NCBI GenBank assembly: GCA_949316235.1
Contig: OX438751.1
Span: 19,158,801 to 19,222,800, forward strand
DNA length: 64,000 bases
Reading direction: 5' to 3'
Origin: Oegoconia quadripuncta
Taxonomy: Eukaryota; Arthropoda; Insecta; Lepidoptera; Autostichidae
In this document: positions 48,168-59,636 of the stretch, one piece after another
How positions within the stretch are numbered: position 1 is the first letter of the stretch
How the letters are laid out: each line of letters opens with the position of its first letter
Position numbers and translations under genes: made by a program
The notes under the pieces: generated by a model
What the model saw: only the letters and a program-made list of their open reading frames with translations
Databases searched by the model: none
Told to the model about the DNA's origin: nothing

Positions 48168-50174
48168 GAATGATGTGGGAAACTTATTTTCCTTACACAC
48201 CCTATTTCTTTCCTTAATTGGTCTCGGTTCCAAGGTAGCAATAGAGTCATGTAGGGTACTGTCTACCTTCACCTACCTAACAAATAAACATTCAAACTTT
48301 CGCATTTATAATATTAATTAGATATTAACGCGCGTGGCAGATGTTTTTAAAATAAAATTAAAGACATAATACATAATAATTTTATTATGTAAATCACAAA
48401 TCATAGTTATTGCTAATAACAATCACATTTTACTTTGGTTTATCATTAATCTTATTTTCTATCACTAGAGACTAATTACATCTAGACAGTAGGTACATCC
48501 ATACCAATTCTGACATCACAAGAGCAAACGCTGTTATTAGGAGCCGCATCTACTATCTACTTAGTTGCAATTTCATTTTTGCAGAATTTATTATTTCACA
48601 GACTTGTTTCTACATTACAATGAATTTCTTATAAAATCAGAGGATATATTTTTAGCGCCGTTTCACAGGACGTTTCTAATATCTTTTTCCAGCTTATGTA
48701 TTCTCTAAGTATTATAAAATAAAGTCGCTATCGACGTCTGTCTGTTGTGTAGTTCTTCTAAACTATAATTCAGACAATTTCTTTCATATGTATAATACAT
48801 ACTATATTAATAGAAAGTAAGTGCATTGACGAAGTGTTTAACTATGGTATTATATATATTCTCACGTTATTATGAAGCTACAGTTTACTAAAAATTAGTT
48901 AATAAAAAAATTAGAATAAGTTTTTTTCTTTGCTATTTTCAATATATTCAACTTAAATGTGTCATAATATAATCTGTAACGAAAAGGGTGTATCAAGTCG
49001 ACATGGCCGAAGCCTATTAATGGTTTTAAGCTAATTGTACTTTTTATACAAATAATAATAAAAAAAATTGCTACAAAAGTAATTTATATCAATATCCACA
49101 ACACAAGCCTAGTTGCTTAGCGTGGAACTAGATGGAGCTGTCTGTATATGTCCAAGGATATTTTATTTATTTTTTTAAATCTGCGCAATACTACCATCAG
49201 TAGCAGCAATTTATGATCACTCTGTTTCACGTTCCAAGTTTTAGGACCGTTTCCAAGTAATCGATAAAAAAATAATAATTTATATTTGTCAAAGTAATTG
49301 CGTTACATTTGAAATCATTCACAGAGACTTTAATTAAGATACTGTCTCCGACTCTTTCGGTTTGATACGGATTCGGTTACACGTTGTATATAAAATGTAA
49401 TTCAATTACTACACTGGCATGTATCAATGTCAATTAATTGTTTTTAAGTATTAATAAATCTCTAATAAATATAAGAGCATAAACACATTGTTTAGTTAAT
49501 TAGACTTAATCGTATTTCTCAATATTTTGAGCTTTCAAATATAGTATTTTTCTCAGTATAATGGATACTGGTAAATAAAAATACGACTCACCTACCTACA
49601 AAGTTACAATTAAAATACTACCTAATTCATTTGGCACATAGGATCCACATTCCCCCTCAAGATAGAGGGCGGTAACTACTCTATATATTCTATTTATTAA
49701 GTATAATAATAATTTCACACACATTTATATAGACGAACAACGTTGAAGACGAGAAATATATTACAATACAAGTAGGTATTAAGAAAATTACAAATACGAA
49801 GTTATCTATTAATTCTAAGTAATACTTTTACAATGAGCAGTACTTATCAGTGGTGAATACAGTCCATATTTAGTAAATGTGGTTTTAAGTAGTATCGGTT
49901 ACCTTTATAAATGACTAAATAATACTTAGCGGAGTCGACGTTATTAATGAGACTTTCAGTGGACAATCTCTACCTAAATCTATATTTTATAAACTAATTG
50001 ACTTTAAACTATGACTTGAGGTACATTCTAAATTTTAAAAATTCAATATTTACCATTTGTTACTTATTATTTGAGCCACATTATACGCTCAAATTTAATA
50101 AATTTAATTTAAATAATTGCTCACATACGAGTAGAGTATTATAATATTGGCTCGATTTAGAGTACGTACATGTT
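48168..50174. other. Intergenic AT-rich DNA with a SINE-C fragment
   Basis: 49089-49172 (+) is the tail half of SINE-C (TATCCACAACACAAGCCTAG, TGTCCAAGGATATTTTATTT). Elsewhere very AT-rich, no gene seen. Confidence 0.4.
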
Positions 50175-50380
50175 ATGATCGAGTTTACATTTGAAACACG
50201 TTCCTATCGGACGGTGAAAAGGTATTTCAATCATAAATTAGTTATTACCTATTGTAACTGCATAATGAGAAAAATCAACCCGTCTTTACCAGCAGAATCA
50301 GAAATATATAGAGAGATAGACGGAATCGTAGAATCAGTTAAAGACATCATCACGAAACATCTGACTCAAACATTACAGGT
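50175..50380 (+). CDS. Possible lone exon, unidentified protein
   Basis: An open stretch from an ATG at 50175 runs into a perfect donor, ACAG|GTAAGT, at 50381. From an internal ATG near 50265 it would encode a Met-Arg-Lys start and an acidic, amphipathic-helix-like segment (EIYREIDGIVESVKDIITKH) with codon use that looks coding. I do not recognise the family and could not find a convincing downstream acceptor and partner exon before the hAT-like MITE at 50433. It may be the first coding exon of a + strand gene, an exon of a non-coding RNA, or chance. Confidence 0.25.
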
Positions 50381-50432
50381 AAGTTGCGTCTGATGTGCTC
50401 TCCTTAATTACAAAGTCACATACCTACAAATT

Positions 50433-50666
50433 CAGTGGCTTATACAGCATTTTGTCCCAGGGCAGAATGATAAAATTAGCTATTAGGTAAATGAGAAAAA
50501 ATACAACTACAAAATAATAACTTACTCTTATAGCAATGCTGGCAACTGTTTAGAATATTCTGTTCACATCAGTATGAATCAGTTGTCTTGACAATGCATT
50601 TCGAGGAAAGCTTAGAATTTGCTAGGGTAGGCACTCCTTTCTGCCTGTATGGAGAGTACGCCACTG
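50433..50666 (-). mobile_element. hAT-like MITE, copy 2
   Basis: Inverse copy of 23384-23632. Ends CAGTGGCTTA and TACGCCACTG; flanks CCTACAAATT and CCTACAATAA suggest an imperfect 8-bp target duplication. No transposase. Confidence 0.72.
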
Positions 50667-50849
50667 CCTACAATAAATAGTAACAAACCGAATAAGGATT
50701 AAATAGTGTAGCCTGTTTCTATGTAACAGCAATGTTTACGCTTTGGCGTATGAGGAAATAACTAGAAATTACAATTGACTGGGTTATCAGATTACGAATT
50801 TATTAATTTATTTCTGTTATTTTTTTTACCTACGTAAAATCACGACCTT

Positions 50850-51065
50850 CAACATAAATGGAGTGGTCAGAGATACCCAAACATTAAAAGTTGAATGCTT
50901 GAAAGAACCTCCACGGTTCACCTTTTGGAAATATACAGAAATGCACACGTGACAGGCGGTGAGCCCATCGCTATTAAAACGTGCAAGTCAGATGTATTTT
51001 GATGAAAAGTCTGATCGCCTTTGATGGCACCTATGAAAGGAGTTGGGTTGGTTCTATTCTTTTTT
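50850..51065 (-). repeat. Dispersed repeat E, copy in inverse orientation
   Basis: Carries GGAGTGGTCAGAGATACCCA, GAACCTCCACGGTTCACCTT, CGTGACAGGCGGTGAGCCCA and GGGTTGGTTCTATTCTTTTT, the complement of 53440-53716. Confidence 0.62.
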
Positions 51066-51133
51066 CTTTTTGCGTGTTGAAATACGAATTTAGCTACCTA
51101 GTACCTCCTATATTGTTTGGAACAAACAATATT

Positions 51134-51139
51134 TTTATT
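51134..51139 (-). terminator. Candidate polyadenylation signal for Oli
   Basis: AATAAA on the - strand, 307 bases after the Oli stop codon. It is the first such hexamer that I see downstream. Confidence 0.4.
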
Positions 51140-51445
51140 TGAAAAAGTCAATGAGTTTCAAATGCTAAATGTGGGCACGAGTCCACTTTCGTATGAATGT
51201 AGGTCTACAACTATTTATAAGTCAATGGGACTTAGCGCCAGGACCTACCCGTTACATGTGAAAGCATTTTTATGTGAGCACGCCTTAAGCTACTTGACCG
51301 TCATCAAAAAAGGAGAGATTTTCAAATAGTTTTAATTCCTTTTTATAGAAACATGTTTCAAAACTAATGTTCATAATAAATACATAACTGTAAGGTAGCC
51401 TCAATATGGGTATCGAGCCTAAGGTTCAAGTTTGATGGTCGGGTC

Positions 51446-51590
51446 TCAAGAGGGCGGGTCGGGAGGAGCGGGGGGCCCCAGTGAGGGGGGCTGCAGCAAC
51501 TTGGCGGCGGCTGGGAGACCAGCCAGGTCGAAACCGGGAGGTGGTACTATGCCTGCAGCGGTCGCCGTACCCTGCAAGTATGCTACTAGC
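51446..51590 (-). CDS. Oli exon 4 (C-terminal tail and stop)
   Basis: Acceptor TTAATATTTGCAG. The first base completes Arg146, then [20 protein letters not shown] and a Pro/Ala-rich end with TGA at 51446-51448. LVAY directly after LRR is conserved in the family, which fixes this exon. Confidence 0.88.
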
Positions 51591-54500
51591 CTGCAAATAT
51601 TAAAAAAATCTATGAGTATACAAGCATTTCGATACCTAGAGTCTGTTAAAACGATTTATTTCAGAAACTATATATATTATTATTGCTATATTAGTGTGCT
51701 TTGTTCCGGAGATAATGGTGCCGATTCGGATGTACACCAACTGAACTAAAACCAGTTTTAAAGTAGTACTGTCTCTTCCTTCCTTGGCCAGTACGACGCG
51801 ACAGCACCACTCCAAAACTGGTTTTAGTTTAGTTGGTGTACATCCGAATCGACACCATTAAGCTTATATTAATATTAATTTTAGAGATAAAATTAACTAA
51901 AAAAAAGCATGAACATTGAGAATAAGGTCGAAGAAAAATTATCTGATTTGATTTTTTTATGACTAACTGGATACGCATTTGACCACAATCCCACCTGACG
52001 GCAAGTGACGATGTTATTTTAGTGACGATGTTAATTACCTTGAACAGTTTTGTTTATATCAAAAAGGGTGTGTAATGCAAACACTAATTATTGCTGAATC
52101 CCGACTGGCAATTGGCCGCTTTTTCAATGGTTTAACACAGAAGGTATACTAATAATCTCAATCACAACTGATGAGACACTCTCCGGAACTCGCAACTTAT
52201 TTGAGAGGAATCCGTCATAGATTTTTTTTCGGAGGCTACTCTAGGATAAATTTATATCTAAGACCTTTTACCTTCGCAGTTCTTCGAGAGCACTAGCTTG
52301 CATGAGGATGTAGTTTTTGGCTAGTAACAGCGTGGCTATCTTGGACAACTTTCGGACAGATGGCGAGTGCGCGTAAGGAATCACCCCGCGCAACTCATCT
52401 AGGGCATCGTTCTGAAATATAGGAGATAAAAAATGTTTTAACATTATTAGTTCATTTTTACGTAATATCATGGACACTAAATAATATTAAGTAACGAGTA
52501 AAAGACTCGTGGCTTCGCTCTAGTTATTTTTTCTTCCTTTCGCATGAAGTTTTCTCTCTCTATCTCAATATTCAATTGTTCTTTGTTGAAATAAATAAAG
52601 GAAAAAAAAAATACTTTTCCATTAACAGATAACAATTAGTGTTCTTGATTCATTTGATCATTATCAGCCGCTAAAATTCCCACAATCAGCCTTGTTTCAA
52701 GGCTGAACTTTCAACCACTAATTTGAGTTCTACCGTTGATCATCTTCACAAATACTTCACTCGTGAGGTAAATATTTATCGACGTAAGTTTGATTGTGGG
52801 TTAGGTAGGAGGGACGCAAACCGACATGGTTTGTGTACTGTATCAACCATCTGGTATCCATAATACAAGCCAAGGTGCTTAGTGTGGAACTATGACGGTG
52901 TTTGTGTGCTCAAGGGTATTTAATTATTTCAAGGAAAGCATTGTCGATACAAAAGTGTCCGATCAGCTGTACTGACCATATAGAAATGTTAATATTGAAC
53001 AGGCACATATAATAACCTTGTACAGGTTATTTATTGTATACCCGAAACCTTATATTAGTTTGGTCAGAATCACGTTTAGAATGATTCCGGCTATAACAAT
53101 AAAAAAAAAAATTGAAAAATTATTTCGGACACTTACACCAATCATCTAGTCCCAAACTAAGCAAAGCTTGTGCTATGGATACTAGATAACGGATAAACAT
53201 ACATAAATATTTATATAAACATCCAAGACTCGGGAATAAATGTTCGTATTCATCACACAAATTGGTTGGTTGGTTTCGCTGATAGGGTCACTATCCACTA
53301 CACCAATCGGTCGTCCCAACAATTGTCGTCATAACAATATGGGGTTATTGATGTGTATCGGCTTTTTGGTATACAAAATATAAACCTTGTATATGTATTT
53401 TTGAATAGTTAAATTTAGCTTTGTGCTGTGTGGTTTCGGCACTCAAATAGAATAGAACCAACACCGTCTCTTCCCGTGGGTGTCTTAAAAGGCGACTAAG
53501 GAACTTTCCAATAAAAACAATCTATAGATTTGCACGTTTCAACGGCGATGGGCTCACTCCCTGTCACGTGTGCATTTCCGTATTTTCATAAGGTGAACCG
53601 TGGATGTTATTTCAATCATTACACTCTTAATGTTTTGAACACGCAAACACTATTGTTTGGGATATCCCTGACCACCCCTTTGGGATAAAGGTCGTGACGT
53701 TATGTATGTATGTAAATGTATAGCTTTCTTACCAAATCGTGCATTCTTCTTCGTTCCCTCGCATTGATGTTCAGTCGCACAGTTTTGCCTTGACGCATTT
53801 TTTGCTTGGATTTGGATTCACCAGGCCTGAAGTGTAAAAAATTATACGATTATTATGTAAATGTTTAGATGCAAATCACTTCAGCATTCCCCGCGAATTT
53901 GCACACTAGGAAGTCACAACGAGATTGATTCAGACATCCTAGATAAACAATTCGGTTATTTTGATAACTTCCTTGTGTAAAATATTTTCGTTCAGTGAGT
54001 AATGCATACAGATGTTTGGAAGTTCATTAATCTGCTATACTTAGCTTAACACCTTCGATGGAGCAGTAAGAACGCTTATATTAAGTGGTTATTTGAAATT
54101 TGTAAAGCTATACTTGTGACGTATACAGGGAGGAATTTTTAAATGCCACCTGGAGGAAAGTACTCTGAATAATAGAGATGGCAAATTTCACTCAAAGGAA
54201 ACATTCCTTTATTTTTGAGTAGAAACAAAACTGCATTCATGCATCATTTAATTCAACGTGAGATACATGATATCATTTGTTGAATGTCAATTTAAATTTA
54301 CTGGAAATGATAGCAGGGCTTATTGCATTTATCTGTCAGCCAGAATATCCAAGCTACCTACCTACCAAGGAAATCATCTGTGGGAAACGAAGCGGTGGCA
54401 AGAAATCATTGTTTTTTTTTTTATAAAAGTACCGTATGTGCAACGTTATAATTTTTGGGTGCTGGTCGAAGTATACCAAGCATGTTTGTGATTTAGGTAG

Positions 54501-57500
54501 TCAATAATTTTGTAATAATAACCTCTCTCTCTGATATAAGGTATAAACGCATAAAATTTCTGAAGTTGTCAAAAATTACATATTATATTACGTCGTGCTT
54601 TACGAGAGATGGAGCCAGGAGACACCAAAGGGCATGGAAACCTAGTTTGAGTTCAATGTATCTTACATTACTTATATACAATGTAGGTACATCTCACTTA
54701 GATTATTTCTGTGAGTTTTGTAACGGTGGAAAAATTATAATAAATCCTTTGATATAGGTATTATTTTCCAAAACTGTTACTCTCCAATATAAATATTAAA
54801 CAAACTCTACGTAAGGTTACTTCCGTCTCTGTAATAACTAATTACCATTTTCAAAAACGGTCACATTCCAATATGACCACTATACAGGCTCTTTGCAATT
54901 TTTTTTTTTTTTTATATGAGAGGGCGGCAAACGAGCATGCGGGTCACCTGATGGAAAGCAATCACCGCCGCCCATGGGCACCCGCATCACCAAAAGGGTC
55001 ACAGATGCGTTGCCGGCCTTTGAGGAAGGTGTCCACCCCAGAATAAGTAGGGCAGCCTGAGCGATGAGGGATTCTCCAGCAGTGCTGGTACCCTCCTGGG
55101 GTACTAACTCTTTAAATACCGCTACCATTCTGGAGAGAGACTGGAAGGTGGGCCTCCGGCGCCCTCGCTCACCGGACGAAGCGCAGTGGCAAAATGCTTT
55201 AACTATGGCTAAAAAGGGCTTAAAGTGATGGTGATATAACAGCATTACAACAGTGTGACGGGACTGGTGACATTGGTACGGAGGCCCAAATGTCTACGAT
55301 CTTCTTATGGAAAGCGAAGCAAAACGCGTCATGACAGTAGGCTTATTGTCAGTTGTGGCCTTGAATATTATCTTGTTGTGATGTGATATCTGGTTACAAT
55401 TTTAGTACTTGTTACGAAACAAAGTAAAATCACGTTTAGAAGCTACGTGAGCAACAGTGGAAGAGTGGCAAGGTACCATAGGACGAATATTCCGAATGCA
55501 TTTGAAACTTTTCGGATAGCTTAGCGGTAGCCTCCTCTCTTGATTATTTCTCTTTGTGGGTATTTAGTTAATGAAGTCCAAATTTCACATTACTCACTAC
55601 GAAATTGCCTTACGACGTCAATTTTCCGGAATACTTCTTGGGATCTTCAGGACCAGAGTGAATAGGCATTAACTATCGCTGACATCGCATGCTTCATTGT
55701 CGAACACACTTTATTTTCCATCAAGTGAAATTGTGGTGAAATCATAACAAAATCACTGGCTTTTTCAAAAATAATTCGAGCATTGATACAGAATTCATGA
55801 AAAAGCCACCCAGTCGACCGCCTAGCAAAGGGAAAGAGACCTACCACTAGGTTAATTACTCTATTTCTATCTATTCACACTGGATTAACTTGATCTCAAT
55901 TACACCTGATATTAAGCAAAGACAGGCAGAAAGTGGATGTGCGCGCACTCAGAACGCCCAATTTATCGAGACTGGCTATCATATCTCAAAGAGATTAAAG
56001 CGTTCATTTAGAACGCCTAATTATCGAGACTGACTACCTTATCCCAAGGGACGCGCGCAACCACACTAATATGTGAGGACCTACTGTGAGTAGTAAGTGG
56101 ATATATCGTTCCAAACTTAATCTGCGGCTTATGTAACCTGAACCAGTCACTATTAATTTGAAAATGCATCAAAAGGAACATCAATATATATTTTTAATAC
56201 TTTCTAAATTTATAAAAAACAACATTTGAAATCGTCATGATATATAATATGTATGGAATTACCGCATATTCTCGAGGTGACTTCCTCATAGAAGAACTAG
56301 CAAGTAACTCTTTTTAAATAAGTATTTTTACAATTTGTGATTCGTCGAAACAAAGGAATAGAATAATAATTGGAAAGAATATACGACGCGCGGTTTTTGA
56401 GCATGCTTGCTTATCATCTAAATAGTCAGACATTTTATAACGCCTTTACACACATTGTTCCTGCTTCATGGTAGTTTAAAATATCGAATGTATATATTTT
56501 GTTATAGAAATGTTTACCTATGACTTAGAGAATTTGTGTAAACGACTAACATGAACTGCAAGTTGATTTTTATATATTTTGTATTTACATTGTGTATACC
56601 ACTGTTTTTCCTAAACAATAGCACATTCATTCTTACATACAACTGTGATACACTTTCTACCAGAAATTCAGTCATTATAAAGTTTCGAATACATCTAATT
56701 GTTATGTAAATACGATGGAATCATTAAATCATCGTCCGCAGAGCACTGGCCAGGGTCGCTAGCGTTTCGGGGCGGAACAAGTGCCAAATAACTCTCCGGT
56801 TGTACAATGGATGGGTTCCTATCCGTAGCGAGGGAGAGCGCTTGGGGTGAGGGCTCTATTAGAATAGCCATCGTAATAAATCATTTTTAACGAAGTTTAG
56901 TTCAATTTTTCTTTTAGTCCAATGAATTTTGTACTAAAAATTCTCTATGTATGGCTTGCGTGAATTACTACGGTGTATGTCTTCTATTTTTTTTTTAATG
57001 TCATAGGTACTATTGTTTACTTGTATGTAACAATGTTTCTGTTTCAAATTAGTCTTTTAGACAATAGCCAAATGTTTAGTTCCTTTTTGAAGGTGTATCG
57101 AGCAGTTGATTAATATAAGTTTTTTTTTTAATTTGTATTCATAGTGAGTTGGTGATCGTATCGGTAGTTACCAGAAATGGTCACCTATTCTTGTGATAAT
57201 TAAAGTTTCCTTCGATAAAATTCGGTCAGAGATTGTGATTAATCAGAGCCAGTTGGTTAGTAGCTGCCTGTGTTTTATATTGCTAATTATCGAACAAAGC
57301 TTACCGTAATTAATATGTGAATCCTGGAGGAGATGTCAGTTAGGTACATTGCAGCGTGGTAATATTCATCTACTCCCACTAATATTTTGTGTACCACGTC
57401 TACATTATACGCAAGTCTACATTAAAAGTAATGGAAATCATGGTCACTGAGAACAAAATACTCCAGCGAGGGGAGGGAGCATTGTTCCATTGTGCACAGA

Positions 57501-58322
57501 TGCTCTAGTAGTGCGTATTTTTGTTTACTACCCTATCGAACATGTGTGCCAATTGAGGTTTACTAGTTATGCGAATAAATGTATATATAGGTACTTAACA
57601 ATTGATATCGTAATATATGTAACATAGGTACATTAGAATAGCTTGCTGTGTCACTGGAGTTGATTACGAAAAGAAATAATTTCATTTTAACCGTTTTCAA
57701 CTATAATTGTTGTATTAGCTATGCCTGATCACTTTAGAATTGAAATCAACCGCAATATAATCACGTAAATCTCCAGGACTCGAACGAATTATATGGCATG
57801 AAAATAGACCTTTCTCGTCGGATTAGAATATTAATATTTTCTTGGTAGTTCAACTTTAACCTCTAATACCTACAAACCTGTACATCGCATGCGCATTGCG
57901 AAGTAAACGGGAGATGAAAATTTACATTCATTTCGGAATGATTCAGTTATGCAAATTTTTGATTGGTTGAGCTGAACTATTAAAGTATATATACATATAA
58001 GTAAGTCATGATGATTTGAATGACATCTGGGTATATATTCGTACATCAGTACCGATTTAATATCTATTATTTACTATATTATATAAAATTTATTTATAAA
58101 TATAGAGAGTATGACTAACCTCTGAGAATAGCTGGTTCCTGGTTCGGGCTGGTTCTCATCAGTGGGGTAGCAGTGCTGCGGAGGCGGCGGAGGCTGGCCC
58201 CCCTGCATGTAGAAGCCGCCAAGACCGACGGCTCCAAGCGGAGTCCGCCTGCCAGGCACCGACTGCGGCGGGGAATGCGACTCTCCCAGAGGCACTCCAT
58301 CCCAGCTCCTCCGCCCCTCCAT
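51446..58322 (-). CDS. Olig-family bHLH transcription factor (Oli/BHLHE22-23 type), four exons
   Basis: Joined exons 58322-58120, 53826-53733, 52411-52272 and 51590-51446 give 193 residues; all junctions are GT-AG and keep frame (phases 2, 0, 2). Residues 1-67 are Pro/Gly-rich without a known domain. Residues 85-99 form the basic region and start of helix 1 ([15 protein letters not shown]), with the invariant Glu92 that contacts the E-box. Residues 100-110 complete helix 1, 111-119 are the loop (PYAHSPSVR), and 120-145 are helix 2 ([20 protein letters not shown]). LVAYLQ follows, then an Ala/Pro-rich tail ending PPDPPS. The [23 protein letters not shown] type of loop-helix is diagnostic of the BHLHE22/23-Olig group, nuclear factors acting in neural specification (family knowledge). 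The start is taken at MEGRRSWDG, 58322; an in-frame ATG 24 bases upstream would add eight residues. Drosophila Oli is of similar length. Confidence 0.9.
51715..51858. mobile_element. 144-bp TA-flanked MITE in the last Oli intron
   Basis: Inverted ends ATGGTGCCGATTCGGATGTA and (complement) ATGGTGTCGATTCGGATGTA, continuing CACCAACT on both sides and pairing on into the AAAACTGGTTTTAG arms. TA flanks both sides. The cleanest short member of the family also seen at 1872 and 33491. Confidence 0.8.
51949..52020 (-). repeat. Repeat J tail fragment
   Basis: ACTGGATACGCATTTGACCA, CAATCCCACCTGACGGCAAG, GTGACGATG, the complement of the J 3' UTR. In the Oli intron between exons 3 and 4. Confidence 0.6.
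52272..52411 (-). CDS. Oli exon 3 (helix 1, loop, helix 2)
   Basis: Acceptor CTATATTTCAG, donor CGAAG|GTAAAA. It encodes [20 protein letters not shown], then [20 protein letters not shown] and ALEELR. The in-frame TAA just after the donor belongs to the intron. Confidence 0.93.
52836..52926 (+). repeat. SINE-C tail fragment
   Basis: GTATCAACCATCTGGTATCC, ATAATACAAGCCAAGGTGCT, GTGTGGAACTATGACGG. In the Oli intron between exons 2 and 3. Confidence 0.58.
53117..53316 (-). repeat. SINE-B, nearly complete
   Basis: TTTCGGACACTTACACCAAT to TACACCAATCGGTCGTC. The B-box part of the head is deleted (CACACAAATTGGTTGGTTTC joins directly). Confidence 0.7.
53440..53716 (+). repeat. Dispersed repeat E, fullest copy, beside the Oli exon 2 donor
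   Basis: GAATAGAACCAACACCGTCT, GGTGTCTTAAAAGGCGACTA, GATGGGCTCACTCCCTGTCA, GATAAAGGTCGTGACGTTAT, then a TATG-rich tail. It ends about 15 bases from the splice donor at 53727-53732. Confidence 0.65.
53733..53826 (-). CDS. Oli exon 2 (basic region)
   Basis: Acceptor TTTACACTTCAG, donor GATTTG|GTAAGA. 94 bases encode [20 protein letters not shown] and end at MHDL. It has no open frame long enough to stand out on length alone; found from the bHLH signature and matching splice phases. Confidence 0.92.
53827..54239. other. Oli first intron, exon-2-proximal part
   Basis: No repeat recognised. This is the part of the intron nearest the bHLH exon and could hold conserved regulatory DNA; nothing in the sequence itself proves it. 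Confidence 0.3.
54240..54500 (-). repeat. 3' end of non-LTR family K
   Basis: ATTCAACGTGAGATACATGA, TTGAATGTCAATTTAAATTT, GGAAATCATCTGTGGGAAAC, GGGTGCTGGTCGAAGTATAC, matching 45985-46230. Confidence 0.62.
54896..55210 (-). repeat. Dispersed repeat M
   Basis: GAGGGCGGCAAACGAGCATG, GGAAAGCAATCACCGCCGCC, GGGTCACAGATGCGTTGCCG and onward. Starts with a T-run (A-tail on the - strand), so it is read as a retro-inserted element. The 121-codon frame across it is repeat sequence. Partial copies at 36813 and 46243. Confidence 0.6.
55626..55745 (+). repeat. Repeat J tail, diverged
   Basis: CTTGGGATCTTCAGGACCAG, AGTGAATAGGCATTAACTAT, CATCAAGTGAAATTGTGGTG. Confidence 0.5.
55746..58119. other. Oli first intron, exon-1-proximal part
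   Basis: About 2.4 kb with little recognisable repeat, compared with the rest of the window. A SINE-A-like trace (CTCAATTACACCTGATATTA) is near 55893, with a duplicated ATTTATCGAGACTGGCTA-type block at 55960 and 56020. Possible regulatory DNA, unproven. Confidence 0.4.
58120..58322 (-). CDS. Oli exon 1
   Basis: 67 codons plus two bases. Reads [20 protein letters not shown] and on to PGTSYSQ. Donor CAGAG|GTTAGT. Rich in G/C against an AT-rich background. The Pro-rich [10 protein letters not shown] is at residues 41-50. Confidence 0.8.
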
Positions 58323-59213
58323 AATTAAAAAATTAACACATAACACTGGACGGTGGAGTTAAAAAAAAATGGAACGTCCGTGGTGTTTGAATTTGGAACC
58401 GCGTTGACAGACAGTGCAGCGTGTAGTGGCGGCGGCAGCGAGATAGAGGCGGTCCACAATCGATCGCAGTACGCAGCTGGGGTGCGCACCCCTCTGATCT
58501 CCGCAGAGTGAGCATTGTTCTAGGATGTGATTGTGATTTATTTTCATCGTGTATAGACCGGCCGGCGTTATGATTTGAGATTTAAATGCAATCATCGACC
58601 CGTAATTGGGTTGCTGTTAATATTTAAATGAAAATGGTAACTCATAAAATGTATTTGAGAAGTGTAACATTTTCCAAAGTAGGAAATCTTTCAGTTACTT
58701 ATTCATTAAATTTATCAAAATTTTTAGAGATCATAAATTAATTGGTTGTAGAGAGATAATAAATTTTAAAAAGTTATTTAAAACAATTTCAAACTTATTT
58801 ATTTAACCTGTCCCCTATATTTATTTATATAAGTAAGGAAAAAGCCAAATGCCAAAACAAATTACAATAACCATCGGTACAATAACATAATTGAGGGAAA
58901 GATTGAAAGAAAGGAAGGGGAAGACCTAGGCGTAATTACTTTGACCAAGTGAAAGAAAAGGTGAATGTCGTGTCGTACCAAGAGGTTAAAACGAGGGCGG
59001 AAAGTAGAGAGATATGGTCATTAATTACTACACCGACAAGAGAACAATAACCAATTTTTAAATGTAGCTTAATTCTTAAATGAAATGAGAACAAAATGTG
59101 TTAAGGCATAAAAATAAAATCATGATGAACTATTTTTTTATGGGACTTGTATATTTCGGTGGCACTATTTATGCACAATTTTTTGAGATATAAATTATAA
59201 TCACAGGTAAATC
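58323..59213 (-). promoter_or_regulatory. Probable 5' UTR and promoter region of Oli
   Basis: The sequence stays GC-rich from the start codon to about 58520, as in a 5' UTR, then turns AT-rich. No TATA or initiator can be assigned with confidence. The overlapping open frames in 58333-58595 do not look like protein. Confidence 0.4.
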
Positions 59214-59428
59214 AGTTTTAAATGTCCGCCTGGCTAGCTACCACCATCTTATCTAAATCTGCCGCCAAGCAACAATGTTAATAGCATTGGTTGTGGTTGC
59301 ACCGGAAGGTTGTAAGAGATAAGATAGCTAGTCCCTCAAATGTGTTGGGGTTTGCGGGTCAGTACGCTTCCACCTTTCGACCTCATCTTCACTTAATATC
59401 AAGTACCAACCCGTTGTGCATAAAAAAA
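59214..59428 (+). repeat. SINE-A, 5'-truncated
   Basis: Begins in the body (AATGTCCGCCTGGCTAGCTA) and runs to the tail GTGCATAAAAAAA. The tRNA-like head is missing. Confidence 0.75.
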
Positions 59429-59636
59429 CGCATTTAAGAAAAATTAAGAGCTGATTACAATTTACATTAAAATTTACTGTAAATAAAAATCTGGCACCAA
59501 GTCCCTCTGGAATCGTACTTATAAATGACAGGACCGGGCTACATTGTCTAACTGTATAGCGAGCGAGATATTCCTTGGCCAAAGTATATACGCAACCAAA
59601 ATTCTTATAATGTGTGTAGGCGCAGGTGTGATTCAG

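Noticed and set aside
52268..52477. 69-codon single-exon peptide on the - strand
   Set aside because: Its C-terminal 46 codons are Oli exon 3; the beginning is intron and the stop is the intronic TAA after the donor.
54880..55245. 121-codon frame on the - strand
   Set aside because: Covers repeat M, whose start also occurs at 36813 and 46243; no protein family.
58333..58595. Overlapping frames upstream of Oli (60 and 78 codons)
   Set aside because: Two overlapping frames in a GC-rich leader, neither with protein-like features; best read as 5' UTR.
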